From: Nitrospira sp. MA-1
GTDB lineage: Bacteria; Nitrospirota; Nitrospiria; Nitrospirales; UBA8639
NCBI GenBank assembly: GCA_032139905.1
Contig: JAQJDB010000007.1
Coordinates: 1,054,001-1,118,000, forward strand
Direction of reading: 5' to 3'
Length of the DNA stretch: 64,000 nucleotides
Below the pieces are notes generated by a model that did no database searches, was not told where the DNA came from, and saw nothing but the letters and a program-made list of their open reading frames with translations. Positions 54,702-63,477 of the stretch are shown in pieces; positions within the stretch are counted from its first letter, which is position 1; every line of letters starts with the position of its first letter. The translations under genes were made by a program, and so were the position numbers.

Positions 54702-55474
54702 GGAGTCTATGGGCGTCGTTTTCTTTGGCGTGGCAACTGCTGACAATCATTCCTCTTCCAGGAGGTTCGGGGTCGAAGATTCCTTCAGTGACGTTCGGAG
54801 CCTCCCTTCGCTGGTTTCCTCTTGTCGGATTTCTGCTTGGCGCGAGCCTTGTCATAATCGATCGATTCTTGGCGAGCCTCTTTCCGCCCGTCGTGTTGAA
54901 TATGGTGATGCTGACTCTCTACGTGCTGGTCACAGGAGGTCTCCATCTTGATGGTTGGGCTGATACGATTGATGCCCTATCCGGGGGAAGGGATCACGAA
55001 CATCGGCTCATGATTCTCCGGGATTCTCGAATAGGTGCGCTTGGGGCCACAGGCTTGATACTAATTCTTGGGCTTCGCTATGCCGGACTTCTGGCCCTGC
55101 CAGCAGGAATTCGAGAGGGCATATTGTTCTGTATGCCGGCTATTGGGCGATGGGCGATGGTGATCGGTTGCTGGGGTGTTGTCTATCCCCGATCAGAAGG
55201 GTTGGCTGCGCAGTTTATCCGGACAGTGATGCGGCGGGATGTTCTGATGGCCACAATGGTTGTGGGGTTGGGGGTGTGGGCAATGTTTGACGCGGTCACT
55301 GCGGCTATGCTGCTGATTGTTGTGTGCCTGGTGGTTCGATTGGTCGTCTGGTGGATGTCCAGGAAGTTTGGCGGGATCACGGGAGATGTGTTGGGAGCAA
55401 TGAATGAGGGGGTTGAAGTGCTCTTTCTAATTTTAGGTCCGGTCCTCCTCGTGTTTTCAGAGTTTGGGAAATAA
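54698..55474 (+). CDS. cobS: Cobalamin synthase CobS
   Basis: The 258-residue inner-membrane enzyme joins adenosyl-GDP-cobinamide and alpha-ribazole. It begins with WQLLTIIPLPGGSG (family FLTRxPxP-type start), has the metal-binding GGLHLDGWADTIDALSGGRD segment and MILRDSRIGALGATGL, then about six hydrophobic segments. Overlaps cobT by four bases. The end is followed by a 37-bp spacer and the small Cys-rich gene. Confidence 0.93.
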   Translation: MRSLWASFSLAWQLLTIIPLPGGSGSKIPSVTFGASLRWFPLVGFLLGASLVIIDRFLASLFPPVVLNMVMLTLYVLVTGGLHLDGWADTIDALSGGRDHEHRLMILRDSRIGALGATGLILILGLRYAGLLALPAGIREGILFCMPAIGRWAMVIGCWGVVYPRSEGLAAQFIRTVMRRDVLMATMVVGLGVWAMFDAVTAAMLLIVVCLVVRLVVWWMSRKFGGITGDVLGAMNEGVEVLFLILGPVLLVFSEFGK

Positions 55475-55511
55475 TGAACAGGACAATTCATAAACGGGAG
55501 GCCGATTCCGT

Positions 55512-55718
55512 ATGACACGAACCTATCCTAAACAGTGTGAACGTTGCGGTCGGGCCTTTGAGTGCGGACTCTCACGATGCTGGTGTAAGGATGTTCCCGT
55601 GAGTGACGCCCAATATGACAGCATCGCGAAACGTTATGATGACTGCGTTTGCCCGACTTGCCTTGCAGAATTGACCGGAAACACGTCTGACCCTTCCGTA
55701 TCAAAACTCCCGGGCTAA
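55512..55718 (+). CDS. Cysteine-rich CWC family protein
   Basis: The 68-residue protein has Cys at several spaced sites (CERCGRAFECGLSRCWCKD, then DDCVCPTCL), the pattern of the Cys_rich_CWC family, probable zinc binders. Members often sit in cobalamin loci next to cobS/cbiB, but no role has been shown. The short length and correct ribosome-binding context (cgggagg upstream) support it as a real gene. It ends 2 bp before cbiB. Confidence 0.85.
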   Translation: MTRTYPKQCERCGRAFECGLSRCWCKDVPVSDAQYDSIAKRYDDCVCPTCLAELTGNTSDPSVSKLPG

Positions 55719-55720
55719 CG

Positions 55721-56677
55721 GTGGCGGATGACCTGACGGGGTTCAAATTTCTTGCGGTGTGCGTCGTTGATCTGATGATAGGCGATCCCCGCTGGTTGCC
55801 TCACCCTGTCCGTCTGATGGGGGTCATCATTCAAAGATATGAACGCCTGACGTTAGAGCGAATTTCGAGCACATGGGCAAAAAAATTGGCCGGGATGGGA
55901 TTGGCCGTGGGGCTTCCCCTTGGAGCCTTTTTTGTAACCAAGGGTATCCTGGTATGGGCTGAACTGGTGCATGAACAATTTGGCATGGTGATATGGGTGC
56001 TGCTGGGCTCTACCACTCTTGCCGGCCGGGATTTGTGGGGTCATGCCATGCGGGTCCATCGGGAATTGAAAACGGGGTCACTCGTATCGGCTCGGGTTGA
56101 GGTCGGCCGGTTGGTAGGGCGTGACACGGTTGACCTTTCAGAAGAAGAAATTGTTCGGGCGACAGTAGAATCCGTATCTGAAAATACCTCCGATGGCATC
56201 GTGGCGCCGCTGATCTATCTCGCGTTGGGCGGACCTGCCTGTGCCATGGCCTATAAAGCCATCAGTACGTTGGACTCGATGGTTGGCTATCGTAATGATC
56301 GCTATCGTGACTTTGGCTGGGCATCGGCGCGAGCTGATGATCTTGTCAATTGGGTTCCGGCTCGGCTTACGGCGGTGGCGATGAGTATAGCTGCGGCGAT
56401 TCGATTGGGTACCGGTATTTCAGCCTGGAAAATCTGTTGGCGGGATGCTCGGGATCACCCCAGTCCGAATAGTGGGTGGCCCGAAGCGGCCATGGCTGGT
56501 GCTCTTGGAGTCCAACTCGGTGGGGGTAATGTGTATGGTGGGGTGCGGGAAGCGAGGGCCAGATTGGGTGATCGGATCACGACCTGTTCAATGGCACTTA
56601 TTCCTGTCGCGTTACAAGTCATGGGGATGGCCTATGGGCTATTGTTTTTGGGGATCATGGGTTGGGTGATGTGGTGA
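55721..56677 (+). CDS. cbiB: Adenosylcobinamide-phosphate synthase CbiB
   Basis: The 318-residue membrane enzyme couples aminopropanol phosphate to adenosylcobyric acid. It has the family opening DLMIGDPRWLPHPVRLMGVI, the VGRDTVDLSEEEIVRATVES motif, SENTSDGIVAPLIYLALGG and NDRYRDFGWASARADDLVNW. The start is GTG at 55721, and the 3' end overlaps the next gene by 16 bp. The presence of CbiB together with CbiZ allows both directions, breakdown and rebuilding, around cobyric acid. Confidence 0.93.
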   Translation: MADDLTGFKFLAVCVVDLMIGDPRWLPHPVRLMGVIIQRYERLTLERISSTWAKKLAGMGLAVGLPLGAFFVTKGILVWAELVHEQFGMVIWVLLGSTTLAGRDLWGHAMRVHRELKTGSLVSARVEVGRLVGRDTVDLSEEEIVRATVESVSENTSDGIVAPLIYLALGGPACAMAYKAISTLDSMVGYRNDRYRDFGWASARADDLVNWVPARLTAVAMSIAAAIRLGTGISAWKICWRDARDHPSPNSGWPEAAMAGALGVQLGGGNVYGGVREARARLGDRITTCSMALIPVALQVMGMAYGLLFLGIMGWVMW

Positions 56678-57804
56678 CGCAGCCGGTTGTGCATGGAGGG
56701 CGGGTTCATCAGGTCGCGAAGGCGTTCCGACGATCCGTGGATTCCTTTATGGATTTTAGTGCCAGTATTAATCCCTTGGGTCCACCCGCTTCCGTGTTGA
56801 GGGCTATGCAGCAAGCCATACCCGCCTGCGGGCATTATCCCGATCCTTCCGCTGAAGGGTTGCGTAAACGACTGGCCAAAGAGCATGGAATCTCATCGGA
56901 CTCGATTGCGTTGGGTAACGGGTCGTCCGAATTGATTCGGAATTTACCTCTGGCTTTATCCCTTCGGCATGGATATGTGGCAGCTCCTACGTTTATGGAG
57001 TATGAGGAATCTCTTTATTTAGCAGGTGCGCGTTGTACGCATGTCCTGGCCACCTCCGGCGAACAGTATGCTCCTCCTATGGAAGAGCTTTCGCTTCTCG
57101 TGGACGCGATTTGCTTTAGTTCTCAGAAGGCCGCGTGCAAGGATGGAGAATCGCATACGGCCGTGTTTGTTTGTAATCCGAATAGTCCGACGGGAAGAGT
57201 CGTGACGGCCCGATCCCTTCGAACGCTGTATCGGAAAATTGAAGAAGCCGGGCTTTGGATGGTAGTTGACGAGGCCTTTATCGATTTTTGCCCTTCGTAT
57301 TCCCTCATCAAGGAGATTTCGACCGCCAGACGATTGCTCATTCTCAGAAGCTTTACGAAATTTTATGGAATGCCGGGAATTCGCCTTGGGTACCTGGTGG
57401 GGGCGCCGGAGACGGTTGCCAGAATACGTCGGCTACTCCCTCCGTGGTCGGTCAGCCATTTTGCGCAGGTGGCGGGTGTCGCGGCGGTAGGTGATGTCCG
57501 GTATCGGCAACGGAGTGTAAAATTTATGCGCCAGGAACGACCACGTTTTATAAGACAATTGCGGGCAGTCTCGGGGTTGCGGGTCATTCCCACCTCCGCG
57601 AATTTTGTGATGGTGGAGTTACCTTCGACATGTGTGACCGCCGGCCTTGTTGCACGACTGGCCCGACAAGGGATTCTGGTTCGGGATTGTCAGACATTCT
57701 CTGGAATGACTCAGCCGGCACTTCGGCTTGCCATCCGTCACCCACGTGATAATAATAGGGTGATTCATGCCCTAAAAAAGGCCTTGCGGGAGGGATGGGA
57801 TTAG
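56662..57804 (+). CDS. cobD: Threonine-phosphate decarboxylase CobD (CobC type)
   Basis: The 380-residue PLP enzyme decarboxylates L-threonine phosphate to aminopropanol phosphate, the linker used by CbiB. It has an aminotransferase class I fold: FMDFSASINPLGPPASVL, HYPDPSAEGLRKRLA, LGNGSSELI, NPNSPTGRV, VDEAFIDFCPS and the PLP lysine at 233 (RSFTKFYGMPGIRLGY). The frame opens at TTG 56662 or GTG 56671/56674, and the start is uncertain. It is the last gene of the riboswitch-headed operon. Confidence 0.92.
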   Translation: MGDVVTQPVVHGGRVHQVAKAFRRSVDSFMDFSASINPLGPPASVLRAMQQAIPACGHYPDPSAEGLRKRLAKEHGISSDSIALGNGSSELIRNLPLALSLRHGYVAAPTFMEYEESLYLAGARCTHVLATSGEQYAPPMEELSLLVDAICFSSQKAACKDGESHTAVFVCNPNSPTGRVVTARSLRTLYRKIEEAGLWMVVDEAFIDFCPSYSLIKEISTARRLLILRSFTKFYGMPGIRLGYLVGAPETVARIRRLLPPWSVSHFAQVAGVAAVGDVRYRQRSVKFMRQERPRFIRQLRAVSGLRVIPTSANFVMVELPSTCVTAGLVARLARQGILVRDCQTFSGMTQPALRLAIRHPRDNNRVIHALKKALREGWD

Positions 57805-58013
57805 GAACGGTAGACGGAAGATCAGGCTGACTACTCCTGATTCCCATAATGGCAAGCAACCTCAGGGAGGATACCTATAGAAGCACGCAGGAATCATGTG
57901 TGCTATAACATCAATAGAAATCGGGTCCCCATAGGATCAGATCTCTCTGGTCAGGGGATGATCCCCTCTAAGTAGATAAGAGGTTTTTCAGAAAATAACA
58001 ATGGATAAATGGC

Positions 58014-58538
58014 ATGTCGACTCAATTTAAAAAGATCTTCGGATATCTTCTCGTTGTTTTCCTGGTTATAGGATTTTTTGTGCTGTATCGCTATGTGCAG
58101 CCGACAGGGTATCAGCTTCCAGATGATCCTCTTGCGATGGAGGCCTTGGAGTTGGTCAAAAAACACCGATCACGGGAGGGCTACACGCTGGACGAAGCGG
58201 TTCAATTGATGGTGGATGACTTGAAAACCAAAGGTATACCCTTTCGTGAGGGAGATTGGCAGGTAAAGGCTCAAGGTGAAGATAAATATATGGTGCGTAA
58301 GATTGTGCGGGAGAAAGGCTCCGTGGAGTGGATCGAGCGGGAATATGCCTGGAGAGTGGATAGTAAGGAAAAATCGATACGGGTGATTTCGTTAGCAGCC
58401 CAACAGTTGATGCCGTTTGAGAATTTGCCGCCACTTCCCCATGGAGATCAAATTTCCTCCCTTCCTCATAGAATGCTGAAAGTTCCTGTCCTGACCAATG
58501 TCGAAGGAAAATCTGCTAACGGTGTTCTTCTTACTTAA
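58014..58538 (+). CDS. Membrane-anchored hypothetical protein
   Basis: The 174-residue protein has one N-terminal membrane segment (FGYLLVVFLVIGFFVLYRYV, about 9-28) and then a soluble domain with alternating helices and strands (LDEAVQLMVDDLKTKGIPFR, EWIEREYAWRVDSKEKSIRV). No domain is recognised; the fold might be a small envelope-facing protein. The predicted start gives the anchor at once. It stands alone, 209 bp after cobD and 112 bp before the convergent Rieske gene. Confidence 0.6.
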   Translation: MSTQFKKIFGYLLVVFLVIGFFVLYRYVQPTGYQLPDDPLAMEALELVKKHRSREGYTLDEAVQLMVDDLKTKGIPFREGDWQVKAQGEDKYMVRKIVREKGSVEWIEREYAWRVDSKEKSIRVISLAAQQLMPFENLPPLPHGDQISSLPHRMLKVPVLTNVEGKSANGVLLT

Positions 58539-58650
58539 ACCCCTCACGTTACCCACCCGAACATTTCTCCTTACCCGTCTTATTCGTGAATGGGTAGTGG
58601 GAATTGATGGTAAGAACGATATTTTTTAAATAGTTGAGTGTATCACTATA

Positions 58651-58989
58651 CTATTCCTGCCTATTCTCAGGTGTCTGTTGGGCGACGTGGATGATGCCAT
58701 CAATCACCCGTACCTCATAGCATGGTACGTTCCAGCTCGGGCTCGGGTTTTTTTGGCATACACCCGTTTTGATATGAAACTTCCATCCATGCCAGGGGCA
58801 TTCGACAAAATCTCCAGCTACCGTTCCCTCCCCAAGTGGCCCTCCGGCATGTGGACAGGTATTATCCATGGCATAGATCACCCCATTGAGATTAACTAAG
58901 GCAATGCCGTGTTCATGGAGCTCAATACTTTGACAGGTGCCTGGAGGGAGATCCTGAATCTTGGCAACCGGATGAAAGTTTAAGGACAT
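58651..58989 (-). CDS. Rieske [2Fe-2S] domain ferredoxin-like protein
   Basis: The 112-residue protein is a single Rieske domain with cluster ligands in CPHAGGPLGEG and CPWHGWKFH, of the type used as electron carriers for dioxygenases or nitrite reductase small subunits (NirD-like). There is no signal or membrane segment, so it is cytoplasmic. The ATG at 58989 is preferred to the TTG at 58995. It converges with the hypothetical gene at 58014. The partner oxidoreductase is not in the window. Confidence 0.9.
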   Translation of the reverse strand: MSLNFHPVAKIQDLPPGTCQSIELHEHGIALVNLNGVIYAMDNTCPHAGGPLGEGTVAGDFVECPWHGWKFHIKTGVCQKNPSPSWNVPCYEVRVIDGIIHVAQQTPENRQE

Positions 58990-59137
58990 GTTCAACTCTA
59001 AACGGCCAAAACCCTTAATATATCAACTTCTTCCGGTCGCAACAATAGGCTTATGACCTCTCTTGATTCTCTGGATTGGTCGGTGATATAGGAACAGAGT
59101 TTTATCCAACCTGGCGAGATTTCTGGGGCACGTTCGT

Positions 59138-59674
59138 ATGGAAATGACCCTGCTACTCAATGCTACCTATGAGCCATTGCGAGTCGTGCATTGGCAAAAA
59201 GCCATTAATTTGTTGTGGCAAGGAAAAGTTGAAGTCCTTGAATTTTATGATCGGGATATTCGAGGGGTGTCCATTTCCTTTAAATTGCCATCCGTGATGC
59301 GTCTCCTCAACATGGTCAAACTCCGGTCGAATCATCATGCGGTGAAATTTTCTCGCATCAATATTTTTACACGGGATCGGTATACCTGCCAATATTGCTC
59401 CACACGGTTTCGAACGGAGGAATTAACCTTTGACCATGTGGTGCCTATTGCCAAAGGCGGGAGGAAAACCTGGGAGAATATAGTGACGGCATGCTGGCGA
59501 TGTAATAACCGGAAAAGCGGTCGTACTCCTAAAGAGGCAGGGATGAAGTTGCTCAAGGAGCCCGTCAAGCCTAAATGGACTCCCCGCCTGACACTCATGA
59601 TCGGCATCCGCCATGCCCCGGAAAGTTGGCGGGATTATTTATATTGGAATGTGGAATTGGATGCGGATTCCTAG
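59138..59674 (+). CDS. HNH endonuclease family protein
   Basis: The 178-residue protein has an N-terminal part (LLNATYEPLRVVHWQKAINL) typical of a widespread HNH family, then CQYCSTRFRTEELTFDHVVP and ACWRCNNRKSGRTPKEAGM, which provide a zinc-binding four-Cys site and the HNH His/Asn residues. The role is likely DNA cleavage, but whether in repair, restriction or self-spread is unknown. No intron or intein features adjoin. The ATG begins MEMTLLLNATY, the usual start for the family. Confidence 0.88.
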   Translation: MEMTLLLNATYEPLRVVHWQKAINLLWQGKVEVLEFYDRDIRGVSISFKLPSVMRLLNMVKLRSNHHAVKFSRINIFTRDRYTCQYCSTRFRTEELTFDHVVPIAKGGRKTWENIVTACWRCNNRKSGRTPKEAGMKLLKEPVKPKWTPRLTLMIGIRHAPESWRDYLYWNVELDADS

Positions 59675-59948
59675 ATTCTCTAATTCTCCTGGTTCCTGAT
59701 GGTTGTTAGCAGGAACATTGTTCTATGGTTTCTGCTGAGGGACGACCAAAACGGAACTTCATGCCCTCACAAACAGCGAATTCTACACATTAGGTTGGAC
59801 CCGAGCTATTGCGCGATGAGAAGGGTCCTCACTGATCTGTCCACTTTCTCACAATTCTTTGAAAATTTATACCCTAGACCCGAACAGGCAGGACGTTCAG
59901 GTTTTATCTGCCAATCCGGGTCAAGGAATTGAGGAAGCAAGCACTAAG

Positions 59949-60101
59949 CTAGGACACTTCGATGAGGGGAATCGGTGCTCGCTCGGCTTGTTTCCGTAGG
60001 CCACAATTAATACACCAGAAGACCAGAAGAGACATTCCCGATTCCATGTCGACTTCCCGATCAAGTAACATCGTTCCCTGGCATTTTTCACAGCGATACA
60101 T
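59949..60101 (-). CDS. Short two-CxxC zinc-ribbon protein
   Basis: A 50-residue gene, shorter than usual annotation limits: MYRCEKCQGTMLLDREVD at the N-terminus, WCINCGLRKQ in the middle, and the end LIEVS. Two CxxC pairs separated by 23 residues form a classical zinc ribbon. A good aggag lies 9 bases before the ATG at 60101. Similar small proteins of this layout are common in Nitrospira genomes; their role is unknown, perhaps nucleic-acid or protein contacts. It lies upstream of, and opposite to, the metallopeptidase gene. Confidence 0.75.
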   Translation of the reverse strand: MYRCEKCQGTMLLDREVDMESGMSLLVFWCINCGLRKQAERAPIPLIEVS

Positions 60102-60520
60102 AGATGAATCTCCTGTGGTTCTACCGGTCAGGCTTAAGGAGTCATCAGAATCAATATGGAAGAGACTTACCGGCGTTTGGCCAAAAATGTATGAAGACCA
60201 AAAAAATGAATGAAGCCTTGGGCACTGATTCTTCAGACGCGCTGACTCGGAGTGTGAATAAAAAACTGCATGGTACTGAATGAAGGATTTCTCAAAAAGA
60301 GGGGCAATCTACCATAGGCAAAAAGGTAAAAGCTATGGAATTCAAGAGGGCAACTGAGAATTGGTGAAACATGGTTTCACTTTTGACTTATAGCGGAAAT
60401 GGAGTGAAGATTTACATATCATCTGCCGGTTGATGCGTCATGGTTTGTCAAATGTTCTAGACGGATTCCAGCGAAAGCGTATGAGATGATGATCAAAAAC
60501 CGATACTGGCAGAGGAGGTT
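60102..60520. other. 419-bp gap; no gene supported
   Basis: This divergent region between the zinc-ribbon gene and the metallopeptidase gene must hold promoters for both. I see no clear -35/-10 pair, repeat or RNA structure. The end (agaggaggtt) is the ribosome-binding site of the next gene. Confidence 0.4.
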
Positions 60521-61576
60521 GTGAGTTTGGATCTATTGCCTAATATTCAGCCCCCTGTCCCAGCAGAGCCTGAATGGGTTTCCTGGTCTGATGAACAGCT
60601 GTTGAATCTCCGGTTGTCCGATTTAAAGATCCGTATTTCAGGAACTGAATTGGGTCAATGTGTACGCCAGCTATACCGCGAATTGAAAGATCAAGGGTTG
60701 GTGTTTCGTCCCCACATATGGTTGTCTGACGATTGGTATTCACCCGATGGCACGCCGGGTCTTGCCGTCCCGTTTTATATGGGGCATCCGCGGTTAGCGA
60801 AACTGGAACTCAATCAAATGTTGGAAGTGGAGGGCGGAACCCCGGAATGGTGTATGCGCATTCTTCGACACGAAACGGGTCATGCGATTGAGAATGCCTA
60901 CCGCTTACGGCGGCGGCGCAGCCGACAACACATGTTCGGACATACTTCGGTTCCGTATCCAGATTGTTATTTGCCAAAGCCCTACAGTAAAAGTTTTGTG
61001 TTGCATCTTGATATGTGGTATGCCCAGAGTCATCCCGACGAGGATTTTGCGGAAACCTTTGCTGTCTGGCTCACCCCGCACTCACATTGGCGTGAGCGTT
61101 ATGCAGGATGGCCGGCACTTAAAAAATTGGAGTATATGGACGGGCTTATGAAGGAGTTGGTGGGGGTTGCGCCCATTGTGACGACCAGGGAACAGGTGGA
61201 TCCGATTCACCGTCTTCACAAAACGCTCCGGGAACATTACCAGAGCAAGCGGGAACGATACGGGCTGGACTACCCAAACTTTTATGATCGGGACTTGCGG
61301 CGTCTCTTTTCGGGGGACCCGGATCAATCGACAAATCTGTCCGCTGAAAATTTTATTAGGAAGTTCAGAAAAGAAGTCCGGCGGAAGGTTGCTGCATGGA
61401 CGGGAGAGTATCAATATACCATTGATCAGGTTTTGCAGGATATGATGGCGCATTGCCGAGAACGGAACTTACGGTTAGCCGTTTCTGAAGAGCAGGCAAA
61501 AGTGGATTTTACCATTTTATTGACGGTGCAAACGATGAACTATTTGCATGGTGGACGCCATCGGGTGGTGTTATGA
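60521..61576 (+). CDS. Putative zinc-binding metallopeptidase
   Basis: The 351-residue protein has an HETGH motif (117-121, RHETGHAIENA), an HExxH-type zinc site, with EDFAETFAVWLTP about 70 residues on providing the third ligand and a downstream helix. The rest is helical with no recognised domain. The whole-length pattern (LSDWYSPDGTPGLAVPFYM) matches a family of putative zinc metallopeptidases. The start is GTG at 60521 or TTG at 60527; ggagg at 60514 is rather close to the former and suits the latter. It overlaps the ATP-grasp gene as ATGA, so the two form an operon. Confidence 0.8.
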   Translation: MSLDLLPNIQPPVPAEPEWVSWSDEQLLNLRLSDLKIRISGTELGQCVRQLYRELKDQGLVFRPHIWLSDDWYSPDGTPGLAVPFYMGHPRLAKLELNQMLEVEGGTPEWCMRILRHETGHAIENAYRLRRRRSRQHMFGHTSVPYPDCYLPKPYSKSFVLHLDMWYAQSHPDEDFAETFAVWLTPHSHWRERYAGWPALKKLEYMDGLMKELVGVAPIVTTREQVDPIHRLHKTLREHYQSKRERYGLDYPNFYDRDLRRLFSGDPDQSTNLSAENFIRKFRKEVRRKVAAWTGEYQYTIDQVLQDMMAHCRERNLRLAVSEEQAKVDFTILLTVQTMNYLHGGRHRVVL

Positions 61577-62595
61577 GAAAACTTCGTGTCATGGCCCTTA
61601 TGCATCAAGATCTTGTGCCCCCCGACGATGTGGAACATGCCGATTTGGCCGAGGTCGAATGGAAAACCGAATTTGATGTGGTCTCCACTCTACGCGATCT
61701 TGGCCATGAAGTGATGGCCGTCGGCGTGAGGGACGATTTAAGCGTCATTGATAACCTGGTAACGGATTGGAAACCTCACATCGCCTTCAATCTGTTGGAA
61801 GAATTCAATGGCAATCCGGAGTTCGATCAAAATGTGGTGTCCTATTTGGAGCTCCTGGGAGTGCCTTATACCGGTTGTAATCCCAAGGGGCTCGTGCTCA
61901 CTCGTGATAAAGGCTGGTCAAAAAAAATTATGGCCTACCATGGCATTCGATGCCCGGAGTTTGTGGTCTATCCTATGGGGCGGGTGATCAAGTGGGCAGA
62001 AGAGTTTCCCTTTCCGGTCATTGTCAAATCCATTAGTGAGGAAGCATCCCTCGGTATTTCTCAAGCGTCTATCGTCCATGACGAGGACAAATTAAAAGAA
62101 CGTGTTGAATTTGTGCATCAGAGTGTGGGCACGAGTGTCATTGTCGAGCGGTATATTGAAGGACGGGAATTATACGTGGGTGTGTTAGGGAATCGACGTT
62201 TGCAAGCCCTGCCGGTCTGGGAACTTCACCTGAAAAATCTTCCTCCTGATGCTCTGCCGATTGCGACTGCCAGAGTGAAATGGAGCACGAAATATCAAAA
62301 AAAATATGGGATTCAATCGGGTGAGGTCGAGGGATTAAGTCTTAAGTTGGTGCGTCATATTCAACAAACGGCCAAACGGGTTTTTCATATTTTGGGCTTA
62401 AACGGCTATGCACGAATGGATTTTCGGTTAGACCCTCAGGAACATCTCTATATTCTGGAAGCCAATCCCAATGCCCAACTAGCCTATGGTGAAGATCTCG
62501 CCGAGTCGGCTGAACGAGCCGGTATTTCCTATGAAGCGCTGATTCAACGCATACTGAATATCGGGCTAAGTTGGAAACCCGAAAGCCAGCGGTAA
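61573..62595 (+). CDS. ATP-grasp ligase (D-Ala-D-Ala ligase-like)
   Basis: The 340-residue protein has the ATP-grasp fold: an N-terminal Rossmann-like part (RVMALMHQDLVPPDDVEHAD), PFPVIVKSISEEASLGISQA (phosphate-binding Lys), VIVERYIEGRELYVGVLGN and the metal-binding YILEANPNAQLAYGEDLAES. It resembles D-Ala-D-Ala ligases, but the family partner is the metallopeptidase rather than cell-wall genes. So a carboxylate-amine ligase on another substrate is more likely, perhaps a peptide tag that the metallopeptidase recognises. The gene overlaps its partner by four bases. It is not the housekeeping Ddl by context. Confidence 0.85.
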   Translation: MRKLRVMALMHQDLVPPDDVEHADLAEVEWKTEFDVVSTLRDLGHEVMAVGVRDDLSVIDNLVTDWKPHIAFNLLEEFNGNPEFDQNVVSYLELLGVPYTGCNPKGLVLTRDKGWSKKIMAYHGIRCPEFVVYPMGRVIKWAEEFPFPVIVKSISEEASLGISQASIVHDEDKLKERVEFVHQSVGTSVIVERYIEGRELYVGVLGNRRLQALPVWELHLKNLPPDALPIATARVKWSTKYQKKYGIQSGEVEGLSLKLVRHIQQTAKRVFHILGLNGYARMDFRLDPQEHLYILEANPNAQLAYGEDLAESAERAGISYEALIQRILNIGLSWKPESQR

Positions 62596-62796
62596 TGGGA
62601 ATCCTAGGACAATATGCCCCGAGCAGGGTCGAAGGAATTGTCAGGTGGGACTTTTTGACCACTCCCTCTTGCTCTGAGATGTAGACCGTAGAATAATTTC
62701 CTTGAACCTCTGTGTTGTGTTTCTGTGAGAAAATGAACCTTGTGTGAATATTGCGTGGTTATAACACCCGGACTAGTTTGTTCCAGAGAAATGCAA

Positions 62797-62850
62797 GGTC
62801 ATGAATTCTTTAATCCTGCTTGCCAAGTGGCAAGGGCCAACAGTGGAAAG
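62797..62850. repeat. Direct repeat, copy A (duplicate of shc 3' end)
   Basis: These 54 bases match 63478-63531 with three mismatches. On the minus strand they encode the last residues of squalene-hopene cyclase (LLALATWQAGLKNS) and the stop, but here without the rest of the gene. The match ends abruptly on both sides. Confidence 0.85.
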
Positions 62851-62929
62851 GGGTCGGTCACCTGAATGAGATGGCTTGCCCGGTGGGAAGAGAATTACGG
62901 AAGACAACAAGCAACAACAGACTTGCCCA

Positions 62930-63172
62930 CTACTCAATCCATTTCAAAAGCCATATACGAAGATCTGGCAAAATTTCAAAATCCACTAATAAACTTAAAA
63001 ACATAATAATCCCAAGAATAACCGCACATACCAACCCAAAGAGAAGAACGCGGGCATTCCCTCGTTCCTCCGGAATCGACCAACGGCGCTTCACATCCCA
63101 ATATAAGTACCAACTTCCCCATATCGAGAAGACTACTAACAGAATACTTGAACTTATATCTAGTGAATCCAT
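62930..63172 (-). CDS. Small two-helix membrane protein (hypothetical)
   Basis: An 80-residue open frame from the ATG at 63172 has two strongly hydrophobic segments (SILLVVFSIWGSWYLYW and VLLFGLVCAVILGIIMFLSL) joined by a charged loop (DVKRRWSIPEERGNA). The pattern is that of a real small membrane protein, although the ribosome-binding site is weak and no family is recognised. It lies inside the segment bracketed by the shc 3'-end repeats. The remaining 600 bp of that segment hold nothing else that I can support. Confidence 0.5.
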   Translation of the reverse strand: MDSLDISSSILLVVFSIWGSWYLYWDVKRRWSIPEERGNARVLLFGLVCAVILGIIMFLSLLVDFEILPDLRIWLLKWIE

Positions 63173-63477
63173 CGTTTCTAACAAGATGAAGACAGCGTAG
63201 AATTTTTATGGTTGAAGCGTTGGCGTCCTCGCACTAATCATTATCTTACATGCCCTGAAAACGCCTACTTCGCGATGTTGGTGCTCCCTATTCAATCTTT
63301 AGTCCATCTTGCCCACCCAGAAGGTGAAGGCCACACTCTCTTTATGGAAAATATTCAACAGTCCCATGGAGATTGTAGACGAATTTCCTTAGTCCACTGG
63401 GCTGCATTTGGTGCCTGCAAGGGAAGGAATATTGTATGGTTGTACTCGGCGGACTATTATATTTGAGAGAAGAATAT

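Noticed and set aside
59138-59674. HNH protein as a homing endonuclease or mobile element marker
   Set aside because: No intron, intein or terminal repeats around it; the family is widespread as a stand-alone gene.
59699-59932. 77-codon plus-strand open frame after the HNH gene
   Set aside because: No family features and no ribosome-binding site.
62820-63200. 126-codon plus-strand open frame in the inserted segment
   Set aside because: It lies antisense to the hydrophobic small-protein frame, has no domain, and begins inside the shc repeat.
63212-63466. 84-codon plus-strand open frame before shc
   Set aside because: No ribosome-binding site or recognised feature; mixed composition.
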